A stretch of DNA of 20,922 nucleotides from an uncultured Prevotellaceae bacterium (GTDB lineage: Bacteria > Bacteroidota > Bacteroidia > Bacteroidales > Muribaculaceae): the NCBI GenBank assembly GCA_937904375.1, contig CALDIG010000285.1:1-20922 (forward strand), in the 5' to 3' direction. The notes below the pieces were generated by a model. It was not told the DNA's origin. It ran no database searches and was given only the letters and a program-made list of their open reading frames with translations. Of this stretch, positions 1-6,811 are shown piece after piece. Every line of letters begins with the position of its first letter. Positions within the stretch are counted from its first letter, which is position 1. Position numbers and translations under genes: made by a program.

Positions 1-483
1 CTGCTGTGGGCAAAAATTGCCCTGCGTGCCACCTACGGCTTCGAGTGGCAAGGCGACAACCTGCTCCTCGCCCGCGAGGCGTTGTTTGTCACCTTTATGG
101 AATTCTATTTCGACAAATTCGGCAAACTGCTTGGCGAGGGTGAAATGAAAGGCGCAGCCTATATCATTTCGTGGAACTTGTGGCAGATGGACGGCTTGAA
201 GTACGGCTTACCGGGCTATGAGCCTACCGAGAAAACCGATGCCGAGATTAAGGCCATCAAGGACGAGCAAAGTCATAGTTTGTTCCCCGACGAGGACTTG
301 CTTGCATCGTTGAACCCCGATAATGTGCCTATTCATGAGCGGCTGTGCCGCGTCAAGGACTTTATCGGCAAGATTGACATCCACCGTGACAATCTTGACA
401 ATCAAAGCTTCAAAGACCGAGGCACACGTCAACAAAAGTTCATCGACGTGGTTAATGAGAACAGTAACAAGGTAAAAAAATAA
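1..483 (+). CDS. N6-adenine DNA methylase, C-terminal fragment (restriction subunit M-like)
   Basis: The reading frame is open from the first base to the stop at 481-483, so this is the last 160 codons of a gene that starts outside the window; the internal ATG at 82 is not the true start. The segments RATYGFEWQGDNLLLAR and IISWNLWQMDGLK match my memory of the C-terminal part of 'restriction endonuclease subunit M' proteins, where the same place reads roughly SIYGVDI-QDN-ECR followed by IL-NI--GD-L. The SAM-binding and NPPY catalytic motifs must lie upstream. The last 80 residues are charged and unremarkable. The next gene begins 9 bases after the stop, so the two are almost certainly co-transcribed, and this methylase probably works with the helicase-methylase that follows. 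The methylase family is inferred from a fragment; another DNA-modifying subunit is possible. Confidence 0.6.
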   Translation: MLWAKIALRATYGFEWQGDNLLLAREALFVTFMEFYFDKFGKLLGEGEMKGAAYIISWNLWQMDGLKYGLPGYEPTEKTDAEIKAIKDEQSHSLFPDEDLLASLNPDNVPIHERLCRVKDFIGKIDIHRDNLDNQSFKDRGTRQQKFIDVVNENSNKVKK

Positions 484-492
484 AACGGAAGT

Positions 493-3400
493 ATGGAAAC
501 ATATAAAACGTTTGGTGAATATCAAGGCAAACCCCAATCGGACACGCTGTTTGGCGAGCCGATTGAGTTCCGCCCCGAACAAAAGGAGGCAATCGACCTC
601 GCCCTAAAGCACTTCTGCATGGCGACCGGGCGCGGTGAGGACAAAGTGTACACGCCTCGCGACGCTTTCCGGCAGTTCCTGTGGAACGCCAAGATGCGCT
701 TCGGCAAGACACTTTGCGCTCTGGAGTTGGCTCGCCGCATGGGCGTGAAGCGCACGCTCATCGTCACCCACCGCCCGGTGGTGGACAAAGGCTGGCACGA
801 AGATTTCGAGAAAATCTTCGGTGGCACCGACTATCGCTATGCCACTCGCACCGATGACGAGTCAGACGGTGACTTCTACAGCCTTAACCGTCGCGTGACC
901 GACGGCAAATGTCGCCTCGTGTTCTTCGTGTCGATGCAGTACCTGCGTCGCTCAACTCTCGTCGGCGGCGACAATGACGAGCAGCTGAAGCAGGACATTC
1001 TCAAAACCAATTGGGACTTGGTTGTGGTTGACGAGGCGCACGAGGGCACGCGCACGTCGCTCGGCAAGCGTGTGATTGACCAGTGGCTCACCAAAGAGCG
1101 GACCAAATTGCTCCACTTGTCGGGCACGCCATTCAACCTTTACGAGGACTTCGAGGATAAGGAGATTTACACTTGGGACTACACCAAAGAACAACGTGCC
1201 AAGCGTGAGTGGGAAACGAAGCACCCGGGCGAGTTCAACCCCTACGCCGTGTTGCCACGCATGAATATCTATACCTACGACCTCGGCAAACTCGTTAGCG
1301 GCTACGTCGATGAGGGACAGACGTTCAAGTTCACGGAGTTTTTCCGTGTTTGGACGGGTAACAAGAAAGCCGACCTCGCCGAGTTGCCATCGCCCGACCA
1401 TGTTGGTCGCTTCGTGCATGAGGAAGACGTGATTGCGTTCCTTGACTTGCTTTGCGAGAAAGACGATGACAACAATTATCCCTATTCGACCGACGAGTTC
1501 CGCCGCAGCTTCCGTCACACCCTTTGGGTAGTGCCGGGCGTTAAGGAAGCCAAAGCCATGAAAGCGTTGCTCATGCAGCACCGCATTTTCAAGCGTTTCA
1601 AGGTTGTCAATGTCGCCGGAGAGGGTGATAACGACGAGACGCGCTCCAATGCGCTCGACGCTGTGCTGAGTACCATTGGTTATGACAAGGAAAACCCGAG
1701 TTCAGCCCCCGAGCGCACCAGCACCATCACCATCTCCTGCGGTCGATTGACCACAGGTGTTACCGTGCCACCCTGGACTGCCGTATTCTACATGAAAGGC
1801 AGCGACACCACTTCGGCGGCCACTTATATGCAGACCATCTTCCGTGTGCAGTCGCCATACATCAACAGCGAGGGCAAGATGAAGACCGAGTGCTACGTCT
1901 TTGACTTCGCTCCCGAACGCACCCTTAATGCCATCGCCGAGACCGCCAAGTTCGCTTCGCTTACCCAGAAAGAGAAGCGCAGCGCAACCACGACCGACAA
2001 GCAGCAGGACATCATCAACATGGACGAGTTCCTGCAATATTGCAACGTCATTTCCCTTGCCGGCGGCAAGATGGTGGAATATGACGCGGAACACTTGTTC
2101 GGTCGCTTGCAACAGGTCTATGTCGACCGCGTGGTGCGCAACGGTTTCAACGACACCAGCCTCTATGATGTGGACGCGCTGCTTGAAATAGCCGGCGATG
2201 AACTGAAAGAGTTGAATGAGCTGGGCGATGAGATTGCCAAAACCACCAACATGGAGAGGCCCAAAAAGGCTTCGGCATTGAACCTCGACAACCTCACACC
2301 CGAGCAGCGGCAGAAACTGGAAGAAAAGCGTGCCGAAATTCGCAAAAAAATGCGTGAGGCTCGCAAAAAAGGCAAGGAAGCCGAAGCGGAACTTACGCCG
2401 GAGGAACGTGCCGAACTGGAGCGAGAGCGTGAGGAAAAGAAGAAAAAACGTGACGAGCGCGACAAACGCATCACCATCTTGCGCGGTATCTCCCTGCGTA
2501 TTCCTCTGCTCATCTATGGAGCCAAGCTCGATGATGAGGAAACAGGCATCACCATCGACAACTTCACCTCGCTGGTCGATCCCGCCTCGTGGGAGGAGTT
2601 CATGCCGCGTGGCGTGACCAAGGCGAAGTTCAACCAGTTCAAGAAGTGCTACAACCCTGCGGTGTTCACCGCTGCCGGCAAGCGCATCCGTGCCCTTGCC
2701 CGTGAGGCCGACTCGATGCACATCGATGACCGTATCAAGCGCATAGCATGGATATTCAGCACCTTCCACAATCCAGACAAGGAGACGGTGCTTACCCCAT
2801 GGCGAGTTGTGAATATGCACCTGAGCAACACCCTCGGCGGCTACTGCTTCTTCAACGAGAAGTTTGACGGCAATAACCAACAAGCCGTTTACGATGAAGA
2901 CGGCAATGTCGTTGAAATTGTTGATACAACCGAGCCTCGCTTTGTTGACCGTGGTGAAGTGACTGAGAACGTGTTCCACAAGATTGCCGAGGGCGACGGC
3001 ATCGCTTCACGCGTGCTGGAAATCAACTCCAAGACCGGGCTTTATCCGCTCTACGTCACCTACACCATGTATCGCCGCCTGTTGAAGTATTACGAGGAGG
3101 TGGGCTTGCTCGACAACCCCATCGACAACCTCTCGGTCGGCGAGGAGCAAGCCGCGTGGGACGACGTGGTGGGCAAAAACATCTACGTGATTTGCAACAC
3201 CCCGATGGCTGCTCGCATCACCCAGCGCACCCTGATGGGCTTCCGTGAGCCAAGTAAGAAACTAAACATTAAAGCAGATAAACTAATAGAACGTGCCAAA
3301 GATGACCAAAAAGGTTTGGTTATATCAATCAAATCAAAAGGGTATTGGGATGGCACAACGAATAAAACTATGATAGATTTCGACGCGGTAGTGGGAAATC

Positions 3401-4416
3401 CACCATATCAAGAAGTCAATGAAGGAAATGGCAATGGTTCTAATCCTATATACCATTATTTCATAGACGTTGCAAACCAACTTTCTATTTATGGAACAAT
3501 GATTCACCCCGCTCGTTTCCTTTTTAACGCCGGGAAGACTCCTAAAGAGTGGAATCAAAGAATTACTTCAAGTCCCCACTTTGTTGTAGCCAACTACTGG
3601 GCAAATAGTATTGAAGTATTTCCGTCTGTTGATGTTAAAGGCGGTATTGCCATAACATTTTGGAACAATCAATCGGAAATTGGTCCAATTGGTTCTTTCT
3701 CCGCTTTTGAAGAATTGAGACAAATCTTGAAGAAAGTTCAAGAAAATAATTTCAAAAGTTTTGCAGAACTTGTTTATCCTCGTGATTTATATAAACTTAC
3801 CGAAGAGGCATATACTGAGAATCCAATTATTGAGGGTAGACATAGCAAGGGACATAGATATGATTTGGGGTCATCTGCATTTGAGCTATATCCCGAAATA
3901 TTCCACGAGAATAAACCGAAGGATGGCGAAGATTACATTTGCATATACGGTAAACTATCTAATGAAAGAGTTTACCTTTGGATAAAACGTAAATATGTGA
4001 AATGCCCCGATAATATAGACTCATATAAAGTTCTTGTTCCAAAAGCTAATGGAACAGGAGCTATAGGTGAGGTGTTATCTACGCCCGTAATCGGGCAGCC
4101 CGTAATCGGGCAGCCCGTAATCGGGCATACATTAACTTTCTTAAGTATCGGTAATTTTGATACTCAAGAAGAAGCGGAGGCTGTGCTTAAATATGTAAAA
4201 ACAAAATTCTGTCGTACTCTGCTTGGCACATTAAAAGTCACCCAAGATAATCCGAAAGAAACGTGGCTTAATGTGCCGATGCAAGATTTTACGTCGATTT
4301 CTGATATTGATTGGTCTCAATCAATATCAGAAATCGACCGACAGTTGTACATGAAATATGGTCTTGATATGTTTGAGCAGGAGTTTATAGAAACCAACAT
4401 TAAATCAATGGAATAA
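493..4416 (+). CDS. Superfamily 2 helicase fused to Eco57I-type DNA methylase (restriction-modification enzyme)
   Basis: This 1307-residue protein combines a DNA translocase with an adenine methylase and probably cuts or modifies foreign DNA. The N-terminal half has helicase motif I (MRFGKT, residues 68-73), motif II DEAH (180-183), SGTP (210-213) and a motif VI-like QTIFRVQ (447-453). A lysine/glutamate-rich, probably coiled-coil linker lies around 600-665. The methylase half has EINSKTGLYPL (843 on) where a SAM-binding motif is expected, and the catalytic NPPY at 969-972. The last 300 residues should be the target-recognition domain and end in the DIDWSQSISEIDRQLY-type tail I associate with this family. 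I see no classic PD-(D/E)xK nuclease site. Base composition drops sharply at codon ~919, between the SAM and NPPY motifs, suggesting recombination of the recognition half. The start at 493 lies 9 bases after the upstream methylase. Confidence 0.85.
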   Translation: METYKTFGEYQGKPQSDTLFGEPIEFRPEQKEAIDLALKHFCMATGRGEDKVYTPRDAFRQFLWNAKMRFGKTLCALELARRMGVKRTLIVTHRPVVDKGWHEDFEKIFGGTDYRYATRTDDESDGDFYSLNRRVTDGKCRLVFFVSMQYLRRSTLVGGDNDEQLKQDILKTNWDLVVVDEAHEGTRTSLGKRVIDQWLTKERTKLLHLSGTPFNLYEDFEDKEIYTWDYTKEQRAKREWETKHPGEFNPYAVLPRMNIYTYDLGKLVSGYVDEGQTFKFTEFFRVWTGNKKADLAELPSPDHVGRFVHEEDVIAFLDLLCEKDDDNNYPYSTDEFRRSFRHTLWVVPGVKEAKAMKALLMQHRIFKRFKVVNVAGEGDNDETRSNALDAVLSTIGYDKENPSSAPERTSTITISCGRLTTGVTVPPWTAVFYMKGSDTTSAATYMQTIFRVQSPYINSEGKMKTECYVFDFAPERTLNAIAETAKFASLTQKEKRSATTTDKQQDIINMDEFLQYCNVISLAGGKMVEYDAEHLFGRLQQVYVDRVVRNGFNDTSLYDVDALLEIAGDELKELNELGDEIAKTTNMERPKKASALNLDNLTPEQRQKLEEKRAEIRKKMREARKKGKEAEAELTPEERAELEREREEKKKKRDERDKRITILRGISLRIPLLIYGAKLDDEETGITIDNFTSLVDPASWEEFMPRGVTKAKFNQFKKCYNPAVFTAAGKRIRALAREADSMHIDDRIKRIAWIFSTFHNPDKETVLTPWRVVNMHLSNTLGGYCFFNEKFDGNNQQAVYDEDGNVVEIVDTTEPRFVDRGEVTENVFHKIAEGDGIASRVLEINSKTGLYPLYVTYTMYRRLLKYYEEVGLLDNPIDNLSVGEEQAAWDDVVGKNIYVICNTPMAARITQRTLMGFREPSKKLNIKADKLIERAKDDQKGLVISIKSKGYWDGTTNKTMIDFDAVVGNPPYQEVNEGNGNGSNPIYHYFIDVANQLSIYGTMIHPARFLFNAGKTPKEWNQRITSSPHFVVANYWANSIEVFPSVDVKGGIAITFWNNQSEIGPIGSFSAFEELRQILKKVQENNFKSFAELVYPRDLYKLTEEAYTENPIIEGRHSKGHRYDLGSSAFELYPEIFHENKPKDGEDYICIYGKLSNERVYLWIKRKYVKCPDNIDSYKVLVPKANGTGAIGEVLSTPVIGQPVIGQPVIGHTLTFLSIGNFDTQEEAEAVLKYVKTKFCRTLLGTLKVTQDNPKETWLNVPMQDFTSISDIDWSQSISEIDRQLYMKYGLDMFEQEFIETNIKSME
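4084..4128 (+). repeat. Three in-frame 15-bp tandem repeats in the methylase recognition domain
   Basis: The unit CCCGTAATCGGGCAG occurs at 4084-4098 and 4099-4113, and a third time at 4114-4128 with only the last base changed (G to T). It is in frame and encodes the pentapeptide PVIGQ, PVIGQ, PVIGH. Gain or loss of one unit would add or remove five residues without breaking the frame. Each unit also holds the short dyad CCCG...CGGG. It sits in the C-terminal half of the protein, where length changes can alter recognition spacing, as with the short TAEL repeats in the specificity subunit of EcoR124. Confidence 0.9.
4293..4338. repeat. Perfect 21-bp inverted repeat with a 4-nt loop inside coding sequence
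   Basis: Bases 4293-4313 are the exact reverse complement of 4318-4338, separated by GTCT at 4314-4317. The left arm begins GTCGATTTCTG and ends ATTGATTG. The dyad encodes part of the methylase C-terminus (SISDIDWSQSISEID), about 25 codons before the stop. It is not followed by a T-run and so does not look like a terminator. A perfect 21-bp stem is well beyond chance for a gene. It could be a protein-binding or recombination site, a cruciform, or an mRNA hairpin affecting the downstream gene. Confidence 0.9.
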
Positions 4417-4419
4417 TTC

Positions 4420-5175
4420 ATGAGGGAGTTTAATGAATTTGAAAAGTCCATACTAAATCGTATGGCTCACAATGAGCATTTACAAGATAGATGCTTAATA
4501 GAACTTTTGTTTGAGTTCTGTGATGTATATGCCATAGGCTGGGATAAGGACTTCACTAAACTCCAAGTTGCTTTTAACAAACAGCTTGAATGGGGAACAG
4601 TTAGAAACCAAATATTTGATTTTATTGTTCTTATTCAGTATTTGGAACACAACCACTACATAGGAGTGTTTAGCGCCAATCTTACAAACGAAAACTTTCT
4701 TTACAATAAAGAAAAGTACAAAATTGAGGGCGATTTCCCAAACATCAAATTTCTTGAAAAGCAAGGTGAAATAAAGATTGAACACGGTTCGGGTTCACTT
4801 CAAATCAATACTCCCGATGGAAAGCCATTCAATGTTTATGCCGTTCATCGCCCAACTTTGGTTGAAGAAGTTTCCAATGTGGGCAAAATTTTGTATAGGC
4901 TTATCAATTCAACCTATCACCCGACACAAATATTGGTTGATTTTGTTGATACCGGATTCAAAACGAAAGAAGATAAGCGTTTCAGGAAAACCTATCAACA
5001 GACATGGTGGGCAATAGCTGTTACTGCAATAATAGGCATATTAGGCATTCTCGCTCCAAAATGCAGTTGCTCTCATGATAAGGTGAGTCACGCCAGTAAA
5101 ATAGAAAAAACCGTTATAAGTAGCGAAAAAGCCACAATAGATAACAAGAAAGCAGATACAATAATCAAGAAATAA
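4420..5175 (+). CDS. Single-pass membrane protein of unknown function
   Basis: I do not recognise this 251-residue protein. It has no signal peptide. Residues 1-190 look soluble, with a mixed hydrophobic pattern and no catalytic motif I can name. One clear membrane segment lies at about 194-213 (WWAIAVTAIIGILGILAP), followed at once by KCSCSH and a lysine/serine/isoleucine-rich tail of about 35 residues. The N-terminal domain is therefore probably cytoplasmic with a short tail outside. The start follows the methylase stop by 3 bases, and its own stop is 1 base before the Fic gene, so it belongs to the operon. It is entirely within the AT-rich segment and may have arrived together with the methylase recognition half. 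A membrane effector or sensor of the defence operon is possible, but nothing in the sequence proves it. Confidence 0.75.
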   Translation: MREFNEFEKSILNRMAHNEHLQDRCLIELLFEFCDVYAIGWDKDFTKLQVAFNKQLEWGTVRNQIFDFIVLIQYLEHNHYIGVFSANLTNENFLYNKEKYKIEGDFPNIKFLEKQGEIKIEHGSGSLQINTPDGKPFNVYAVHRPTLVEEVSNVGKILYRLINSTYHPTQILVDFVDTGFKTKEDKRFRKTYQQTWWAIAVTAIIGILGILAPKCSCSHDKVSHASKIEKTVISSEKATIDNKKADTIIKK

Positions 5176-5176
5176 A

Positions 5177-6076
5177 ATGTCGAACGAGGAGAAGAAATAT
5201 ATGTCAGAGCAGCAAAAAATATCCATCCGATTCTACAACAACCGCAAGGTGCGTGCTGTGTGGGACGAGGAAAGCGGTCGATGGTTCTTTTCGATTGTTG
5301 ACATCGTGGCGGCTATTACCGACAGTCCTAATCCGCGCAAATATTGGAGCGTGCTCAAAACACGACTGCGCAAGAGCGGCAGCGAGTTGACTACAGTTTG
5401 TAGTCAACTGAAACTGCGTGCCGCCGATGGCAAGCGATATGCCACCGATTGCGTTCCTTCTGAATACATTACCTCTCTTGTCAGGGCCATTCCAAGCAAG
5501 AAGGCCGACCATTTCCTCGACTGGTTCACCTATAGCGACAACACCATCGACGGACAGAGCAAGAAGAAAGCCTATACTTTCATCGAGAGCAACCTCGTTG
5601 CCGACCGCGATGTTGGCACGGTAAAGGCACTGCAACAGATTCATGCCTATATCTTCGGAGGGCTGTATGATTTTGCAGGAAAGATACGCACCAAGACAAT
5701 TTCCAAAGGCAATACCATCTTCTGCCTTGCGGAATATTTGCATCAAAACCTCGCCACTATCGAGCGGATGCCCGAAACCAACTTTGACGAGATTGTTGAC
5801 AAATATGTTGAAATGAATGTGGCGCACCCTTTCATGGAGGGCAACGGCCGCAGCACGCGCATTTGGCTCGACCTCATCTTCAAGAAACGACTTGGACTGT
5901 GCGTTGATTGGAGTATGATTGACAAGCGCGATTACCTCGACGCAATGATTGAGAGCCATACCAACAGCGACCGCATACGAGCACTGCTAAAGCAAGCGAT
6001 GACCGACAAGATTGACGACCGCGAAATCTTCATGAAAGGCATCGACTATTCTTATTATTACGAACAAGAAGACTGA
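5177..6076 (+). CDS. BRO-N domain fused to class III-like Fic domain (predicted AMP-transferase)
   Basis: Residues ~15-120 match a BRO N-terminal domain, a DNA-binding module frequent in phages and mobile elements: IRFYNNRKVRAVWDEE, WFFSIVDIVAAIT, LKLRAADGKRYATD and RAIPSKKADHFLDWF are typical. From about residue 122 a whole Fic domain follows, very like the small Neisseria Fic protein: GLYDFAGKIR, then the catalytic HPFMEGNGRSTR at 217-228 with His217, Glu221 and both arginines present. Fic enzymes usually move AMP from ATP to a hydroxyl on a target protein. The C-terminus carries SYYYEQ (292-297), matching the class III autoinhibitory (S/T)xxxE(G/N) except for Gln at the last position; Ser292 and the inhibitory Glu296 are kept. 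The protein is probably autoinhibited and may be released by a signal sensed by the BRO-N part (inference). The start at 5177 is 1 base past the upstream stop; Met9 (5201) is an alternative. Confidence 0.88.
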   Translation: MSNEEKKYMSEQQKISIRFYNNRKVRAVWDEESGRWFFSIVDIVAAITDSPNPRKYWSVLKTRLRKSGSELTTVCSQLKLRAADGKRYATDCVPSEYITSLVRAIPSKKADHFLDWFTYSDNTIDGQSKKKAYTFIESNLVADRDVGTVKALQQIHAYIFGGLYDFAGKIRTKTISKGNTIFCLAEYLHQNLATIERMPETNFDEIVDKYVEMNVAHPFMEGNGRSTRIWLDLIFKKRLGLCVDWSMIDKRDYLDAMIESHTNSDRIRALLKQAMTDKIDDREIFMKGIDYSYYYEQED

Positions 6077-6079
6077 CCA

Positions 6080-6811
6080 ATGACCAACAGCGAGAAGAAA
6101 TACACGGCAGAGAACCTGCGGCCGAGGTTTCGGGAGTTCTTGGAGAAGACCCACACCGCCGACATTGACGGCTTGATGGAGTATGCCGAGAAGCAGTTGC
6201 CGCAGGTGCTGCGCATCTACTTCGGTGTGCAATGCGGCGAGGTGTACTCGCTCCGCGACCGCCGTGCACTTGAAGATGCTCGCTCACGCGTGCAGACCGA
6301 CCCGGCCCTGCGCGAAATAAATACCGCCAGTGGCAGCCATCTCTCACAAGCATTGAAGATGTATGCCGCTTTCTTGCAGACTAAATACTTCCAAGAGAAA
6401 TTTCCTGCCAAGAAAAAGGCGAAAACCATACCACCACCCGAGCCACAGCCCCGAGAGCTGACCGAGGGCACAAAGAAACATATTGAAACGGAGCGAGCAT
6501 GGCGCAACCCGGAGCTGCGCAAAGCGTGCCTCGCCCACTATGGCTACCAGTGCCAGTGCTGCGGCATGGACTTCGAGGCATTGTACGGCGAAGCCGGAAC
6601 ACGCTTTATCGAGGTGCATCACCTGAAGCCCATCTCCACCTACGACGGTGAGCATGAGGTAAACCCACTCACCGACCTTGTGCCGCTGTGCAGCAACTGC
6701 CACTCGATGATTCACCGTGGCGAGAACGGCACCATGACCCTGAAAGAATTGCGCGCCTGTTATCAAGGTCCGACATGGGAGATAAAAGTAAAGATGGAGG
6801 ATGAGCCATGA
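6080..6811 (+). CDS. HNH endonuclease
   Basis: This 243-residue protein is a predicted metal-dependent DNA nuclease. The C-terminal half has a complete zinc-stabilised HNH site: CQCCG (158-162), EVHHLKPIS with His180-His181, NPLTDLVPLC (195-204), CSNCH (204-208) and MIHR with His212. This arrangement is shared with McrA-type and other predicted restriction HNH enzymes. The N-terminal ~110 residues are predicted helical and not recognised; a lysine- and proline-rich linker (KKKAKTIPPPEPQPRE) joins the halves. The gene starts 3 bases after the Fic stop, and its TGA overlaps the next ATG (ATGA at 6808-6811), so it is translationally coupled to the DruH-like gene. This makes it a good candidate for the nuclease of the downstream helicase system, although it could also serve the restriction module. 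Confidence 0.87.
   Translation: MTNSEKKYTAENLRPRFREFLEKTHTADIDGLMEYAEKQLPQVLRIYFGVQCGEVYSLRDRRALEDARSRVQTDPALREINTASGSHLSQALKMYAAFLQTKYFQEKFPAKKKAKTIPPPEPQPRELTEGTKKHIETERAWRNPELRKACLAHYGYQCQCCGMDFEALYGEAGTRFIEVHHLKPISTYDGEHEVNPLTDLVPLCSNCHSMIHRGENGTMTLKELRACYQGPTWEIKVKMEDEP

Larger units (their letters stand above)
3250..5210. other. AT-rich mosaic segment spanning the methylase recognition half and the next gene
   Basis: Composition and codon use change abruptly in the middle of the helicase-methylase gene. Hand counts of single 60-base rows give 33 G+C at 3001-3060, 23 at 3301-3360, 21 at 4561-4620 and 33 at 5401-5460. Codons ending in C or G dominate before about 3250 and after about 5210, while A- and T-ending codons dominate between. 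The segment contains the NPPY motif, the presumed target-recognition domain and the whole membrane-protein gene. A simple reading is allelic replacement by recombination, a common way for restriction systems to change specificity. The edges are approximate, and the exact crossover points cannot be set without relatives to align. Confidence 0.7.

Noticed and set aside
82..483. Treating ATG 82 as the true start of a 133-residue gene
   Set aside because: The same frame is open back to base 1 and encodes family-like residues (RATYGFEWQGDNLL) before that ATG, so the gene is cut by the window edge.
1702..2979. Long 425-codon open frame on the - strand
   Set aside because: It lies fully inside the helicase-methylase gene, which has clear helicase motifs on the + strand. 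The opposite frame reads as a mirror of G/C-ending codons and has no recognisable domain.
4084..4128. Short CRISPR-like array
   Set aside because: The three 15-base units are directly adjacent without spacers, are in frame and encode PVIGQ; this is a coding minisatellite.
5204..5959. 251-codon open frame on the - strand
   Set aside because: It is the shadow of the BRO-N-Fic gene, whose + strand product has conserved motifs throughout.
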